From Nitrospirota bacterium (GTDB lineage Bacteria > Nitrospirota > Nitrospiria > SBBL01 > JAADHI01), in NCBI GenBank assembly GCA_029261155.1, contig JAJDBW010000047.1:124001-188000 (forward strand): a stretch of DNA of 64,000 bases, written 5' to 3'. Below the pieces are notes generated by a model. It was not told the DNA's origin, made no database searches, and saw only the letters and a list, made by a program, of their open reading frames with translations. This document shows positions 44,593-52,395 of the stretch, in pieces. The translations under genes and the position numbers were made by a program. Every line of letters starts with the position of its first letter. The stretch's first letter is position 1.

Positions 44593-44629
44593 AAGCGGGG
44601 GAAGGCGAATGCTTTCCCCCGCTTTTTTT
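44593..44629 (+). terminator. Intrinsic terminator of rnpB
   Basis: A perfect 11-base stem (AAGCGGGGGAA at 44593-44603 with TTCCCCCGCTT at 44614-44624, ten-base loop) runs into a T-tract ending at 44629. It sits immediately after the RNase P RNA. Confidence 0.92.
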
Positions 44630-44642
44630 ACTCTATTGGTAA

Positions 44643-44671
44643 TTGATTTTAGCGCTTTTTTTCTACATAAT
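44643..44671 (+). promoter_or_regulatory. Sigma-70 promoter for the ArsC/Spx-EVE-DUF4105 operon
   Basis: TTGATT (44643-44648) and CATAAT (44666-44671) are separated by the ideal 17 bases, just after the rnpB terminator. Transcription would begin near 44678, about 67 bases before the ATG at 44745. Confidence 0.55.
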
Positions 44672-44744
44672 CCTCAAGCTAAAAAGGGCGTCCATTGGGT
44701 CTGTTGCCGTCCTTGATCTTTAATAAGATGTCGAAAGGAAAGTC

Positions 44745-45104
44745 ATGAGTAAAGTGAAAATCTATCAATATGAGCGCTGTAGCACCTGTCGGAAGGCCTT
44801 GAAATATCTCGATGCCAAAGGGGTCACCTACAAAAGCCTGCCCATCGTCGAACAAGCCCCAACGAAAACGGAACTGAAAACCGCCCTAAAGGCCTTCGGA
44901 GGCGATCTCCGTAAACTGTTTAACACCTCCGGTCAGGTTTACCGGGAGATGGGGTTAAGCACTAAGATCAAAACCATGACGGACAAGGACGCCATCGACT
45001 TGCTCAACGCGAATGGCAAGCTGGTGAAACGTCCCTTCGTCTTGACGGATCATGCCGTGCTCGTCGGTTTTAAAGAAGAAGAGTGGAGCAAGGTTTTTAA
45101 ATAA
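44745..45104 (+). CDS. ArsC/Spx/MgsR family protein
   Basis: The 119-residue thioredoxin-fold protein opens KIYQYERCSTCRKALKYLDAKG, with the C-x-x-C pair (CSTC) of the ArsC/Spx/YffB family, and has the later KLVKRPFVLTD segment in which Arg is part of the active site. Family members reduce arsenate with glutathione/glutaredoxin, bind RNA polymerase (Spx) or have unknown thiol functions. No arsenic genes are nearby, so a YffB-like housekeeping role is more likely than arsenate resistance. It is the first gene of a three-gene group; EVE follows after 22 bases. Confidence 0.88.
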   Translation: MSKVKIYQYERCSTCRKALKYLDAKGVTYKSLPIVEQAPTKTELKTALKAFGGDLRKLFNTSGQVYREMGLSTKIKTMTDKDAIDLLNANGKLVKRPFVLTDHAVLVGFKEEEWSKVFK

Positions 45105-45126
45105 ATGAGTGAAGGAGCGATTAGGC

Positions 45127-45597
45127 ATGAAACACTATTGGTTGATGAAGACGGAGCCCGGCGAATATTCGATCGACGATCTTAAAAAAGACAAGAGCAC
45201 CGGCTGGGACGGCGTTCGTAACTATCAGGCCCGGAATTTTATGCGCGATCAAATGCGCGTGGGCGACGGCGTCTTTTTTTATCATAGCAATGCCAAGCCC
45301 GGCGCGGTGGGCATCGCAGGCCTCGCCAAGGTCTGCAAGGCCGCCTACCCTGACGACACGGCCTGGGACGAAAACGACAAGCACTTCGATCCGAAAAGCA
45401 ATTCTGAAAATCCCATTTGGTTTCGTGTGGATGTCCGTTTCGTAAAAAAATGCCCTGAGGTGATTACGCTTCAAAAACTGAAAGCAACCCCCGGACTGGA
45501 AAAAATGGTAGTCACGCAAAAAGGCAGCCGGCTTTCCGTGCAACCGGTCTCGCCCGATGAATGGGAACTCATCTTAAAGATGCCGGAATGGGTTTAA
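45127..45597 (+). CDS. EVE domain-containing protein
   Basis: The 156-residue protein is a single EVE (PUA-like, DUF55) domain: KHYWLMKTEPGEYSIDDL, GWDGVRNYQARNFMRD, GDGVFFYHSNAKPGAVGIAG and WFRVDVRF. These domains bind modified bases in nucleic acids; family neighbours often include DNA repair or stress genes. The ATG at 45127 has an AAGGAG ribosome site ten bases upstream; a start at 45109 would add six residues before the domain. The stop overlaps the beginning of the DUF4105 gene. Confidence 0.92.
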   Translation: MKHYWLMKTEPGEYSIDDLKKDKSTGWDGVRNYQARNFMRDQMRVGDGVFFYHSNAKPGAVGIAGLAKVCKAAYPDDTAWDENDKHFDPKSNSENPIWFRVDVRFVKKCPEVITLQKLKATPGLEKMVVTQKGSRLSVQPVSPDEWELILKMPEWV

Positions 45598-46859
45598 GGC
45601 CTTCTTGGCGAGCGGGTAGTTCGTCCTCTCCTTTCGTCGCCAGCCTCGCGCTCTTTCTGGTTTTAATTTTTCCTCCTGCGATCCAGGCGCAAGACGCGTC
45701 ACCGTCCCTAAGCAAGAGCGCGCAAGTTTTTCTGGTCACCGTGGGGCCGGGAACCCTGGTCTGGGAGCGGTTCGGTCACAACGGTCTTTGGATTCGCGAT
45801 CAAGAACGCCGCATCGACCTCATCTATCATTGGGGCCTCTTTAGTTTTCAGTCGGGGAATTTCTGGCCCAAGTTCCTGCAAGGTTATATGGACTATTCCA
45901 TCGGCGCCACGCCTTCCAACTCTTTTTTTCAATATAACGCGGAAAATGATCGCGAAATACATCTTCAGGAACTAAACCTAAGCGCCGATCAAAAAACCGC
46001 GCTCTTCCAACTTTTAAAAGAAAATGACTCCGACGGCAAGCGCATCTACCGCTATGATTATTACTTGGATAATTGTTCCACGCGCGCACGCGACGCCATT
46101 GATACGATTATTGGAGGGGTCATCGCCAAGGCGACACAAGACAAGGGAAGCGGACAAAGTTTTCGGGCACATACGCGGCGACTGCTCCAAGGAGTGTTCT
46201 TTCCCTATTTGGGCATCCACATCGGTTTGGGGCATCCGGCCGATGACGACATTTCGGTCTGGGAGGAAATGTTCACCCCCATGGCGCTTCGACGCCACCT
46301 TAATGAAATTGCTCTGCCCGACGGCGCGCCTCTGGTGCTTTCCGACAATCTCATCTTCGAGTCCAAGTCCCTCGCCGAACCCAAGGAAGTGCCTTCCTTT
46401 CTTTCGACCTATTTATCCTTCAGCGGAACCCTCGCAGCACTCCTCATCATTCTTGGGTACCTATTGGCGGCGGGCAAGGGCTGGGTGCGGGTATTGCTCG
46501 CCTTCATCGGCGCCTTGTGGAGTCTGCTTTCGGGCATCATTGGAACGGTTCTCTTGTTGATTTGGTTTTTCACCGAACACCGCTTCGGGCATTGGAACGA
46601 AAACCTTCTGCAATTCAATCCACTGTCCTTGTGGGTCGCGTTTTATTTTTTTATAAGCCTCTTCCGCAAACGCTTGAACAAACGGACCTTGCCGCTGCTC
46701 TACACCCTCGCCGCATTATCCTTGGCGGGTTTCGTACTACAACTTATCCCCGGCTTTAATCAAGTCAACGGCGAAGTCATTGTTCTTGCGCTTCCTGTTC
46801 ATTTGGCTTTAGTTTGGGCCCTGCGGGTTTCAGGGAGTGGTTCAAGAGAAGAGGGGTGA
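45588..46859 (+). CDS. DUF4105 membrane protein
   Basis: The protein (423 residues from ATG 45588) has an N-terminal signal/anchor (SLALFLVLIFPPAIQAQ). An extracytoplasmic DUF4105 domain follows with LVTVGPGTLVWERFGHNGLWI, HWGLFSF, YDYYLDNCSTRARDAID and a Cys/Asn/His set reminiscent of NlpC/P60-like enzymes. Several C-terminal membrane helices (about 275-415) include WNENLLQFNPLSLWVA, the typical end of the family. Its function is unknown; the layout suggests a cell-envelope hydrolase or a lipoprotein-processing role. It overlaps the end of the EVE gene by ten bases. Confidence 0.85.
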   Translation: MGLRPSWRAGSSSSPFVASLALFLVLIFPPAIQAQDASPSLSKSAQVFLVTVGPGTLVWERFGHNGLWIRDQERRIDLIYHWGLFSFQSGNFWPKFLQGYMDYSIGATPSNSFFQYNAENDREIHLQELNLSADQKTALFQLLKENDSDGKRIYRYDYYLDNCSTRARDAIDTIIGGVIAKATQDKGSGQSFRAHTRRLLQGVFFPYLGIHIGLGHPADDDISVWEEMFTPMALRRHLNEIALPDGAPLVLSDNLIFESKSLAEPKEVPSFLSTYLSFSGTLAALLIILGYLLAAGKGWVRVLLAFIGALWSLLSGIIGTVLLLIWFFTEHRFGHWNENLLQFNPLSLWVAFYFFISLFRKRLNKRTLPLLYTLAALSLAGFVLQLIPGFNQVNGEVIVLALPVHLALVWALRVSGSGSREEG

Positions 46860-46905
46860 AGGAGTATAGATTTTTGGATTTAGGTTTTTTACTTTTTCCT
46901 TTTGT

Positions 46906-47175
46906 ATGGTATATAGACCTTCTTCCTATCTTAAAGAGGGTTCCGGAAATCTTGGTACAGCGATTCTTCTTGTGATTCCTGCGCTCGACTATGGTAAGGG
47001 GCGGATTGGCCCGGTTCTGCTAATTGTTTTCGCGGCTGTACTCATTGCGACCCACTTCACCCACGCGAGGCGGCAGGCCGAGCACGAGCTTCATTTTCTC
47101 TGGCACACAGACGACGAGGACAGAAAGAAGGTTCTCGAAGACATGGCTGGACGACTCAACATAAAACTCAAGTAA
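46906..47175 (+). CDS. Hypothetical small membrane protein (89 aa)
   Basis: A possible gene of 89 residues with one or two hydrophobic segments (about 18-28 and 34-50) and a charged, helical C-terminus (RRQAEHELHFLWHTDDEDRKKVLEDMAGRL). I do not recognise a family. It fills the gap between DUF4105 and a nitroreductase and ends 12 bases before the latter, which has its own AAGGAGA ribosome site. The charged amphipathic tail looks protein-like, but no good ribosome site precedes the ATG. Confidence 0.45.
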   Translation: MVYRPSSYLKEGSGNLGTAILLVIPALDYGKGRIGPVLLIVFAAVLIATHFTHARRQAEHELHFLWHTDDEDRKKVLEDMAGRLNIKLK

Positions 47176-47187
47176 GGAGAAATCTGT

Positions 47188-47811
47188 ATGCCCGATAAAA
47201 AAGCCCCAACAGACCATCCCGTTCATCCGCTGATTGAAGCGCGATGGAGCCCTTATGTTTTTGCGGATCGACCGGTTCCGGAGGCCGATCTTTGTTCGCT
47301 TTTTGAGGCGGCGCGTTGGGCGGCATCTTCCTACAACGAACAGCCTTGGGGTTATATCGTCGCGGCGAAAGGGAATCCTGCGCAATATGAAGCGCTCCTG
47401 TCCTGCCTTGCAGAAGGCAACCGGCTTTGGGCAAAGACAGCCCCGGTACTTGTTTTGAGTGTGGTGAACCTAAAGTTTGCGCGTAACGGAAAAGAGAATC
47501 GCGCCGCCATGCATGACATGGGTTTGGCCGCAGGCAATCTGGTCTTCGAGGCGAGCGCGCGAGGGCTTTCTGTGCACCAGATGATCGGCATCCTGCCTGA
47601 TCGGGCGAAGGAGATCTATGCGATTCCTGAAGACTTGGAGGCCTACACGGGTTTGGCGATTGGGTATCCGGGAGATGCGGCCGGGCTGCCCGATGCGCTC
47701 AAGGAACGCAATGGAAAACCGCGGCAGCGCAAGCCTTTGCGTGATTTTGTTTGTGGCGGAAAATGGGGCGACCCTTCCCCCTGGGTCTTAAAAAAATTTG
47801 CCTCTGAATGA
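47188..47811 (+). CDS. Nitroreductase family FMN enzyme
   Basis: The 207-residue protein has the FMN-binding nitroreductase pattern: RWSPYVFADRPVPEADLCSLFEAARWAASSYNEQPWGYIV at the start (phosphate and flavin contacts from R, S and N), AMHDMGLAAGNLVFEASARG in the dimer helix, and LAIGYPGD near the C-terminus. It is probably a dimeric flavoprotein that reduces quinones, enals or nitro compounds with NAD(P)H. An AAGGAGA ribosome site precedes the ATG. A repeat pair and hairpins follow. Confidence 0.9.
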   Translation: MPDKKAPTDHPVHPLIEARWSPYVFADRPVPEADLCSLFEAARWAASSYNEQPWGYIVAAKGNPAQYEALLSCLAEGNRLWAKTAPVLVLSVVNLKFARNGKENRAAMHDMGLAAGNLVFEASARGLSVHQMIGILPDRAKEIYAIPEDLEAYTGLAIGYPGDAAGLPDALKERNGKPRQRKPLRDFVCGGKWGDPSPWVLKKFASE

Positions 47812-47830
47812 TTTTCAGACTAGCAAGTGT

Positions 47831-47932
47831 AATCCCCCCTTTGAAAAAGGGGGGCTAGGGGGGATTTAAACAGGTCAACAATACGAATAAGGATAAAATC
47901 CCCCTCAATCCCCCTTTTTCAAAGGGGGAAGC
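47831..47932. repeat. Inverted pair of short palindromic (REP/MITE-like) repeats
   Basis: Unit 1 (47831-47867) is AATCCCCCCTTTGAAAAAGG followed by GGGGCTAGGGGGGATTT. Unit 2 (47897-47932) is nearly its reverse complement, containing AATCCCCCTCAATCCCCC and TTTTTCAAAGGGGGAAG. Each unit can fold alone through the CCCCC/GGGGG blocks, and the pair can form one long cruciform with 29 bases between. Repeats of this look (CCCCCTTTTTCAAAGGGGG) are dispersed in many environmental bacterial genomes, usually between genes. Confidence 0.75.
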
Positions 47933-47985
47933 ATAAGATACCTTTTGCTGAAGATTATATAGAGGCATGTAAAAAAATAAACGCG

Positions 47986-48011
47986 AAGATAGGCGCGCTT
48001 CGCGCCATCTT
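47986..48011. terminator. Hairpin, possible bidirectional terminator
   Basis: AAGAT-A-GGCGCG (47986-47997) pairs with CGCGCC-ATCTT (48001-48011), an 11-base stem with one bulged A and a three-base loop. On the minus strand it is followed after four bases by a T-rich stretch; on the plus strand a run of nine Ts comes about 20 bases later. It could end transcripts from either side. Confidence 0.4.
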
Positions 48012-48055
48012 AGGCTAATGGGTTTCGTGTTTTTTTTTCGAATAGCGGTGGCCAA

Positions 48056-48091
48056 TAAAAAGCGGGTCTAGCCCTTCGGCCTCAACCCGCT
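48056..48091 (-). terminator. Intrinsic terminator of the CDGSH gene
   Basis: On the minus strand AGCGGGT (48091-48085) pairs with ACCCGCT (48067-48061), with an inner GCC/GGC stem in the loop, and is followed by TTTTTATTGG. It begins about 30 bases after the stop codon at 48122. Confidence 0.7.
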
Positions 48092-48121
48092 CTCATGTTT
48101 TTATCGCAGTGGCAACTTTCT

Positions 48122-48352
48122 TTAAAGTTTTGCGTGTGTCCCATCGCAGAAGGGTTTATTGCTCGATTGCCGGCAGCCGCACCAAGCGACTTTTTTGGCT
48201 TTTTCGATCGTCACCTTAATGGGCTGCATGCCGGTGTTCAGCCGCGCGTGCGAGCCATCGCAATAGGGTTGGTTTTCGGATTTCCCGCAGGCACACCAAT
48301 GTTTAACGCCGGGTTCTTCGTCGATCACATAAGGTTGGTTTTGTATTCCCAT
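48122..48352 (-). CDS. CDGSH iron-sulfur domain protein (two CDGSH motifs)
   Basis: The 76-residue protein has two CDGSH-type [2Fe-2S] sites: C-A-C[12 protein letters not shown] and C-G-C[12 protein letters not shown], each with three Cys and one His ligand. Proteins of this kind are small redox or iron-sulfur transfer factors. The ATG at 48352 is preferred because AAGGAGG lies six bases upstream; a longer frame from 48415 adds 21 residues without a ribosome site. It is transcribed alone and ends in a terminator. Confidence 0.92.
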   Translation of the reverse strand: MGIQNQPYVIDEEPGVKHWCACGKSENQPYCDGSHARLNTGMQPIKVTIEKAKKVAWCGCRQSSNKPFCDGTHAKL

Positions 48353-48525
48353 ATGAATCCTCCTTGGGGGTTTGGGGTCGGTACAACACTTTTCGCTTTT
48401 TTTGTTCCGCATCAAAGTGTATCGTCATTCATAACATCATCGGCCTCGGTTTGTAAACGCGTGACCGGTGATTTGGCTTGACCGCGAGGTGATCGTCGGA
48501 TTAAGAGACGGAGGGTCAGAGGACG

Positions 48526-49317
48526 ATGGGGTTTTCTTTTTTTCAAGTCGATGCCTTTACGGATAGGCCATTTCACGGAAACCCCGCCGCGGTGTTCGTC
48601 CTGCCCGAAGCCCAAAATGAAGCCTGGATGCAGGATATCGCGGCGGAGATAAATCTCTCGGAGACGGCCTTTCTTCACCTCAAGGACAAGCGCTACACGC
48701 TTCGTTGGTTTACCCCTCTGCATGAGGTCGATCTTTGTGGGCACGCGACCCTTGCGAGCGCCCATATCCTTTGGCAGACGGGCATCCTTAAGGCGGATCA
48801 GGAAGCCCACTTTGATACGCGGAGTGGCGCTTTGAGCGCCAGGCGAATCGATCAGTGGATTGAACTCGATTTTCCGACAGAGCCTGCTCAAGAAATTGTC
48901 GCTCCGCCTCCATTAAATCAGGCTTTAGGGGTTTCAGCGCAATATATCGGTGCAAACAGGATGGATATTTTGGTCGAAGTCGATTCCGAAAAAACACTTC
49001 GCGCCCTCGCCCCCGATTTTGCGCTCTTGGAAACCCTGAAGACGCGAGGAATTATCGTCACCAGTCGATCGAATACGAAAGACTTCGATTTTATCTCCCG
49101 TTTTTTCGCGCCGCGTTCAGGAATTAAAGAGGATTCGGTGACCGGCTCGGCCCATTGCTGCCTGGGCCCCTTTTGGCAAGCGCGGCTGGGCAAGAACGAA
49201 CTCATCGCCTATCAGGCCTCGGCGCGCGGAGGTATCGTCAAGCTCCGCGTGGCAGGGCCGCGTGTGTATATTCGCGGTCAAGCCGTCACGGTTTTTTCGG
49301 GTGCGTGGGGGGATTGA
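48526..49317 (+). CDS. PhzF family isomerase/epimerase
   Basis: The 263-residue protein opens with the family signature FFQVDAFTDRPFHGNPAAVFVLPE. It has the catalytic Glu in EINLSETAFL, LRWFTPLHEVDLCGHATLA, and in the second half GIKEDSVTGSAHCCLGPFW. PhzF proteins are two-fold diaminopimelate-epimerase-like enzymes; outside phenazine clusters their substrates are mostly unknown. No phenazine genes are present here, so a general isomerase role is more likely. An acetyltransferase gene follows after 42 bases. Confidence 0.9.
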   Translation: MGFSFFQVDAFTDRPFHGNPAAVFVLPEAQNEAWMQDIAAEINLSETAFLHLKDKRYTLRWFTPLHEVDLCGHATLASAHILWQTGILKADQEAHFDTRSGALSARRIDQWIELDFPTEPAQEIVAPPPLNQALGVSAQYIGANRMDILVEVDSEKTLRALAPDFALLETLKTRGIIVTSRSNTKDFDFISRFFAPRSGIKEDSVTGSAHCCLGPFWQARLGKNELIAYQASARGGIVKLRVAGPRVYIRGQAVTVFSGAWGD

Positions 49318-49359
49318 GCCTTCGTCTTCCTCCTCCGGATTTCGTAAAAAGGATTTTAG

Positions 49360-49803
49360 ATGGATGAAGTGATCTACAAGGTAAATGACGAACTTAGTCT
49401 GGACGTATTTGTGTCCGAGCTTCAGTGTTCCACCTTAGAACAGCGCCGTCCCATTGATGATGAAGCCTGCATTGCCGGTATGCTTCAAAATGCGAACCTC
49501 ATCGTCACCGCGCGTATCGGCGCGCAGTGTGTGGGGGTCGCGCGCGCTCTTAGCAATTTTCACTATGCGTGTTATCTCTCGGATTTAGCCGTGAACCGAT
49601 CATATCAAGGGCAGGGCATCGGAAATAGCTTGATTCGATTGATAAAATCTCAATTAGGCAAGCGATGTAAATTAATCCTCCTTTCCGCCCCTAAGGCCGT
49701 GAGCTATTATCGAAAACTCGGGTTTAAAAAGCATCCCGAGACTTGGTTCTTGGAAGGCGAAGAAAAAATCGCTGCGTCGATGTCCACTGTCGATGAGCCT
49801 TAA
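49360..49803 (+). CDS. GNAT family N-acetyltransferase
   Basis: The 147-residue protein is a compact GNAT domain with LSDLAVNRSYQGQGIGNSLIRLI as the acetyl-CoA-binding V-x-x-x-x-Q-G-x-G-I-G segment, and SAPKAVSYYRKLGFKKHPETW near the C-terminus. It transfers an acetyl group to an unidentified amine. It is placed between PhzF and the decayed C39-like gene with a gap of 11 bases to the latter. Confidence 0.87.
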   Translation: MDEVIYKVNDELSLDVFVSELQCSTLEQRRPIDDEACIAGMLQNANLIVTARIGAQCVGVARALSNFHYACYLSDLAVNRSYQGQGIGNSLIRLIKSQLGKRCKLILLSAPKAVSYYRKLGFKKHPETWFLEGEEKIAASMSTVDEP

Positions 49804-49814
49804 AGAGAGATCGT

Positions 49815-50072
49815 TTGATTGAGATCAGAACGATGCATGCGGTCATTCAAGAAGATAAAGCGGGTTGCGGCTTGGCGAGTGTGTCTTATACGGAGTTGAA
49901 ATCTCTAGCCAATCGATTTGGCATTGCTATTGAAGACGAGAGGTTGTACTCGGACACCGCTTATTTGAGACGCCTGCTTCAAAGGTACAAGATTTCTCTT
50001 TCGGGAAAAACGCGGCCCTTTGTGTCTTGGGTGGCCTTGGCCACAACTGCCTTGCTTGCGGTTAATTTATGA
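49815..50072 (+). pseudogene. Truncated C39-like cysteine peptidase domain, probably frameshifted
   Basis: The 85-residue frame from TTG 49815 matches the N-terminal part of papain-like C39 domain proteins: HAVIQEDKAGCGLASVSYTE with the catalytic Cys, then YLRRLLQRYKISLSGKTRPF and WVALATTALLAVNL. It stops where such proteins normally continue into a strand carrying the catalytic His. Removing one T from the TTT near 50066 would continue the frame as NYEEISGKAYKPCEGVFVRR before another stop, so a single-base frameshift plus further decay is likely. The His is not recovered. Confidence 0.45.
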
Positions 50073-50113
50073 AGAGATTTCTGGAAAGGCGTATAAACCT
50101 TGCGAGGGTGTTT

Positions 50114-50464
50114 TTGTTAGACGCTGAGGACTCCTTTAAAAATTATGTAATGGATCACCTTCAGTTTTTAGCGGACCTGCGCTACCGGCCCATGTTCGGC
50201 GGTTTTGGGCTGTATGACCGTTCGCATTTTTTCGGCATTATCCATCGCGGTCGCCTATTTTTTAAAACCAATGTTAAGACACAAGTGGATTATGTTGCGC
50301 TGGGCATGGAGCCCTTTCAGCCCAACGCAAAGCAGCGGCTGAAAAAATATTACGAAGTCCCACCCGAAATTCTAGAGGATCAAGAGGTTCTCGCGCGCTG
50401 GGCGCGCAAGGCGATTTCCTGTGCAGAGGATTCGTCGGGACCTTCCCCTTCGAATAAAGCCTAG
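50114..50464 (+). CDS. TfoX/Sxy family protein (N-terminal domain only)
   Basis: From TTG 50114 the 116-residue protein is a TfoX N-terminal domain: SFKNYVMDHLQFLADLRYRPMFGGFGLYD, FFGIIHRGRLFFKTN, YYEVPPEILEDQEVLARWARKA. In competence regulators this domain is joined to a C-terminal helix-hairpin-helix part, absent here; stand-alone forms are common and uncharacterised. GCGAGGG precedes the TTG. A longer start at ATG 50069, overlapping the preceding stop as ATGA, is possible and would add 15 residues. Confidence 0.82.
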   Translation: MLDAEDSFKNYVMDHLQFLADLRYRPMFGGFGLYDRSHFFGIIHRGRLFFKTNVKTQVDYVALGMEPFQPNAKQRLKKYYEVPPEILEDQEVLARWARKAISCAEDSSGPSPSNKA

Positions 50465-50478
50465 CCCTAAGAAGTCTT

Positions 50479-51342
50479 TCAAGAGATTATGCCTGATCCC
50501 GCCGTGTAGAGGGAATCGAAGACGCGTTCTTTTTCCTCGGCGCTTTTTCCCACATAGCGTTTTCGAAAGCCTTCGAAATGGCGAATCTGTTCCCCGCGGA
50601 TGGAAGGGGTGAGGAAGGAGCAGAGTTTTTTCTCCAGTTTATAGGTGTTCTGTTCGCTGCTGATGGCGAGGATGCCATTGATAATCATTTTTTGGAGCAG
50701 CAGTTCTTCATGGGTGCGCGCATAAATATTCTCGGCAATGGGGGTGAGCACGATGTTGCCGAGCAGGATGCCGTAGAGGGTGGAAGTCAGGGCAATTGGA
50801 ATCGTTTTGACGATCACATCGGGATTGCCGATACCGGAGAGCATGCCGATGAGGCCGATGACGCTTCCAATGATGCCGAAAGCCGGAGCGGCGCGGGCCA
50901 GAGTCCGAAAGACCCGTTCGTTTTGTGCGCGCCGCTGTTTAAAAAAATATGACTCCGTCGTGAGGACATCTTTTAATTCCGATTCCTGAAAGCCGTCCAC
51001 GAGCATGTTGAGCCCATCCCGTAGAAAGGTGGCACTCGTGCGGCTAAGGGTGCGCTCCAAGGAAAGAATGCCGTCGTAACGGCTTTTAACGGCCATTGCG
51101 AGCAAGGCTTTGATGATGTCGTCCTGGCTCGGGAGTCGAACAAAATAAGCATTGCGTGCGACCAGTAAGGCCGAGCGAAGCCGATGCGCCGAGTAACTTA
51201 AAAAGGCCGCACCGACAGTGCCGGAAACCACGACCAAGAGCGCGATCGCATTGAGGTAGAGTGCGAGACCTTGGGTCCAGAGCAAGCTGCCGAAAAACAC
51301 CATTCCACAGATGGCAATCGCAATTAAATTAATTAAGCTCAC
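50479..51342 (-). CDS. MotA/TolQ/ExbB-type proton channel protein (MotA-like stator)
   Basis: The 287-residue membrane protein has helices at about 5-25 and 28-48, a cytoplasmic loop with LLAMAVKSRYDGILSLERTL and DGFQESELKDVL, and two more helices at about 155-175 and 185-205 containing APAFGIIGSVIGLIGMLSG and PIALTSTLYGILLGNIVLTPIA. This is the MotA/PomA layout of flagellar stators. It overlaps the upstream MotB-like gene by four bases. No other flagellar gene is visible, so it could also serve gliding or envelope functions. Confidence 0.9.
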   Translation of the reverse strand: MSLINLIAIAICGMVFFGSLLWTQGLALYLNAIALLVVVSGTVGAAFLSYSAHRLRSALLVARNAYFVRLPSQDDIIKALLAMAVKSRYDGILSLERTLSRTSATFLRDGLNMLVDGFQESELKDVLTTESYFFKQRRAQNERVFRTLARAAPAFGIIGSVIGLIGMLSGIGNPDVIVKTIPIALTSTLYGILLGNIVLTPIAENIYARTHEELLLQKMIINGILAISSEQNTYKLEKKLCSFLTPSIRGEQIRHFEGFRKRYVGKSAEEKERVFDSLYTAGSGIIS

Positions 51343-52079
51343 ATCGTTTCCTCACTTCCTCGATAAGGTTTTTTTGTAATGAGAATATCAACCCGCCGGT
51401 TTCTTTGGCGTTCCGTCTCAGTCATGTTCGGCATCAGCGGCCGGTACATGCCCTGGCCGACGATGCTGAAGCGGCCAGGGACAAGGCCACCTGTTTCGAT
51501 TAAATAGCGTGCGACATTGGCCGCCCGCGCGGCGGAGAGTTCCCAGTTCGTTGGGTAGCGTTGGCTTCGGACTGGGACATCGTCCGTATGCCCGACGACA
51601 TGAATTTCGTTGCGCGTTTGTTTGAGCATCTGGCTCACGTGCCTTAAAAAGCGGAGGGTTTCGTCGTTCAACCCGGCGCTACCGAGATCGAAAAACAAGG
51701 GGCCTTGCACGCTGATTCGAACCGTATCGTCTTTTTCAAGCACCACGTCTATATCAGCGAGTTGTGCGGCCTCGATCGCTTCGTAACTCAAGGTGTAGAT
51801 CTTTTTTGGGCTGAGTAAGACTTCGCCGGAGGGAAAAAGAATCGGAGATCTTTTTGCCGCGGGTGCCGCATTTTCCGTTTCGATCAAAAAGCGTTCGACG
51901 ATCCTTGGGCCATTGTGTTGGGTCGATAAGATCATGGCGAACAAAACGAACATGGTCATCATCAAGTCGGACCAAGGCAGGGACCAGTGTTCTGATCCGC
52001 TCAGAGATTCTCTTTCGTTCTGAGCCTCGCTGTAGTCGCTCGGGTCCTTGTTGATGTCGCTGTCGATCCATCCTGGCAT
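51339..52079 (-). CDS. OmpA/MotB-type peptidoglycan-binding stator protein
   Basis: The 246-residue protein has an N-terminal cytoplasmic stretch, one membrane helix starting WSLPWSDLMMTMFVLFAMIL that keeps the essential proton-binding Asp of MotB, and a C-terminal OmpA-like domain with HVVGHTDDVPV, NWELSAARAANVARYLI and RNRRVDILI. It anchors the MotA-like channel to peptidoglycan. The gene is first in a two-gene operon with the MotA-like protein (ATGA overlap at 51339-51342). Confidence 0.9.
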   Translation of the reverse strand: MPGWIDSDINKDPSDYSEAQNERESLSGSEHWSLPWSDLMMTMFVLFAMILSTQHNGPRIVERFLIETENAAPAAKRSPILFPSGEVLLSPKKIYTLSYEAIEAAQLADIDVVLEKDDTVRISVQGPLFFDLGSAGLNDETLRFLRHVSQMLKQTRNEIHVVGHTDDVPVRSQRYPTNWELSAARAANVARYLIETGGLVPGRFSIVGQGMYRPLMPNMTETERQRNRRVDILITKKPYRGSEETM

Positions 52080-52395
52080 GTCGATGTCTTCCGATTTGAA
52101 ATGAAGCCTTGCGCGGTGCGGGTTTTATCGCTTCCCGAAAACTAAACCTGGAAAGAGCAAATTACATACCAAGACAAAGAAGGCCTCCTGGAGAGACCGA
52201 GAACACGATTCGGACCCGGTCTGGATGATTTTGCCGCTTCGCTTAGGCAAAATTTTCCTAGCATAAATCAAATAGTTTCGACCTGAGGTATTGAAGCGCG
52301 GCTTGAGGACGAAACATTCCGCGGGGTTTTTTGAAAAAATGCGTGGTGGGTGAGGTCTGGGCGTGCAGCGTCTAGGATGAATAGTTTATACAGGC
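52080..52395. other. Intergenic region, 316 bases
   Basis: No gene is evident between the MotB-like gene and glutathione peroxidase. It contains a perfect 8-base hairpin (ATTTTGCC at 52228-52235, GGCAAAAT at 52246-52253, ten-base loop) followed on the plus strand by TTTTCC. The promoter for the stator pair should lie at its left end, but I see no clear sigma-28 or sigma-70 match. Confidence 0.5.

Larger units (their letters stand above)
47812..48121. other. Convergent intergenic region with repeats and terminators
   Basis: This gap of 310 bases between two convergent genes contains no reading frame of note. It holds an inverted pair of GC-rich palindromic repeats (47831-47932), a hairpin at 47986-48011 and the minus-strand terminator at 48056-48091, all listed separately. 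Confidence 0.6.

Noticed and set aside
52228-52253. Hairpin ATTTTGCC/GGCAAAAT as terminator of glutathione peroxidase
   Set aside because: The T-rich side is on the plus strand, where no gene ends; on the minus strand there is no U-tract and it is about 140 bases after the stop.
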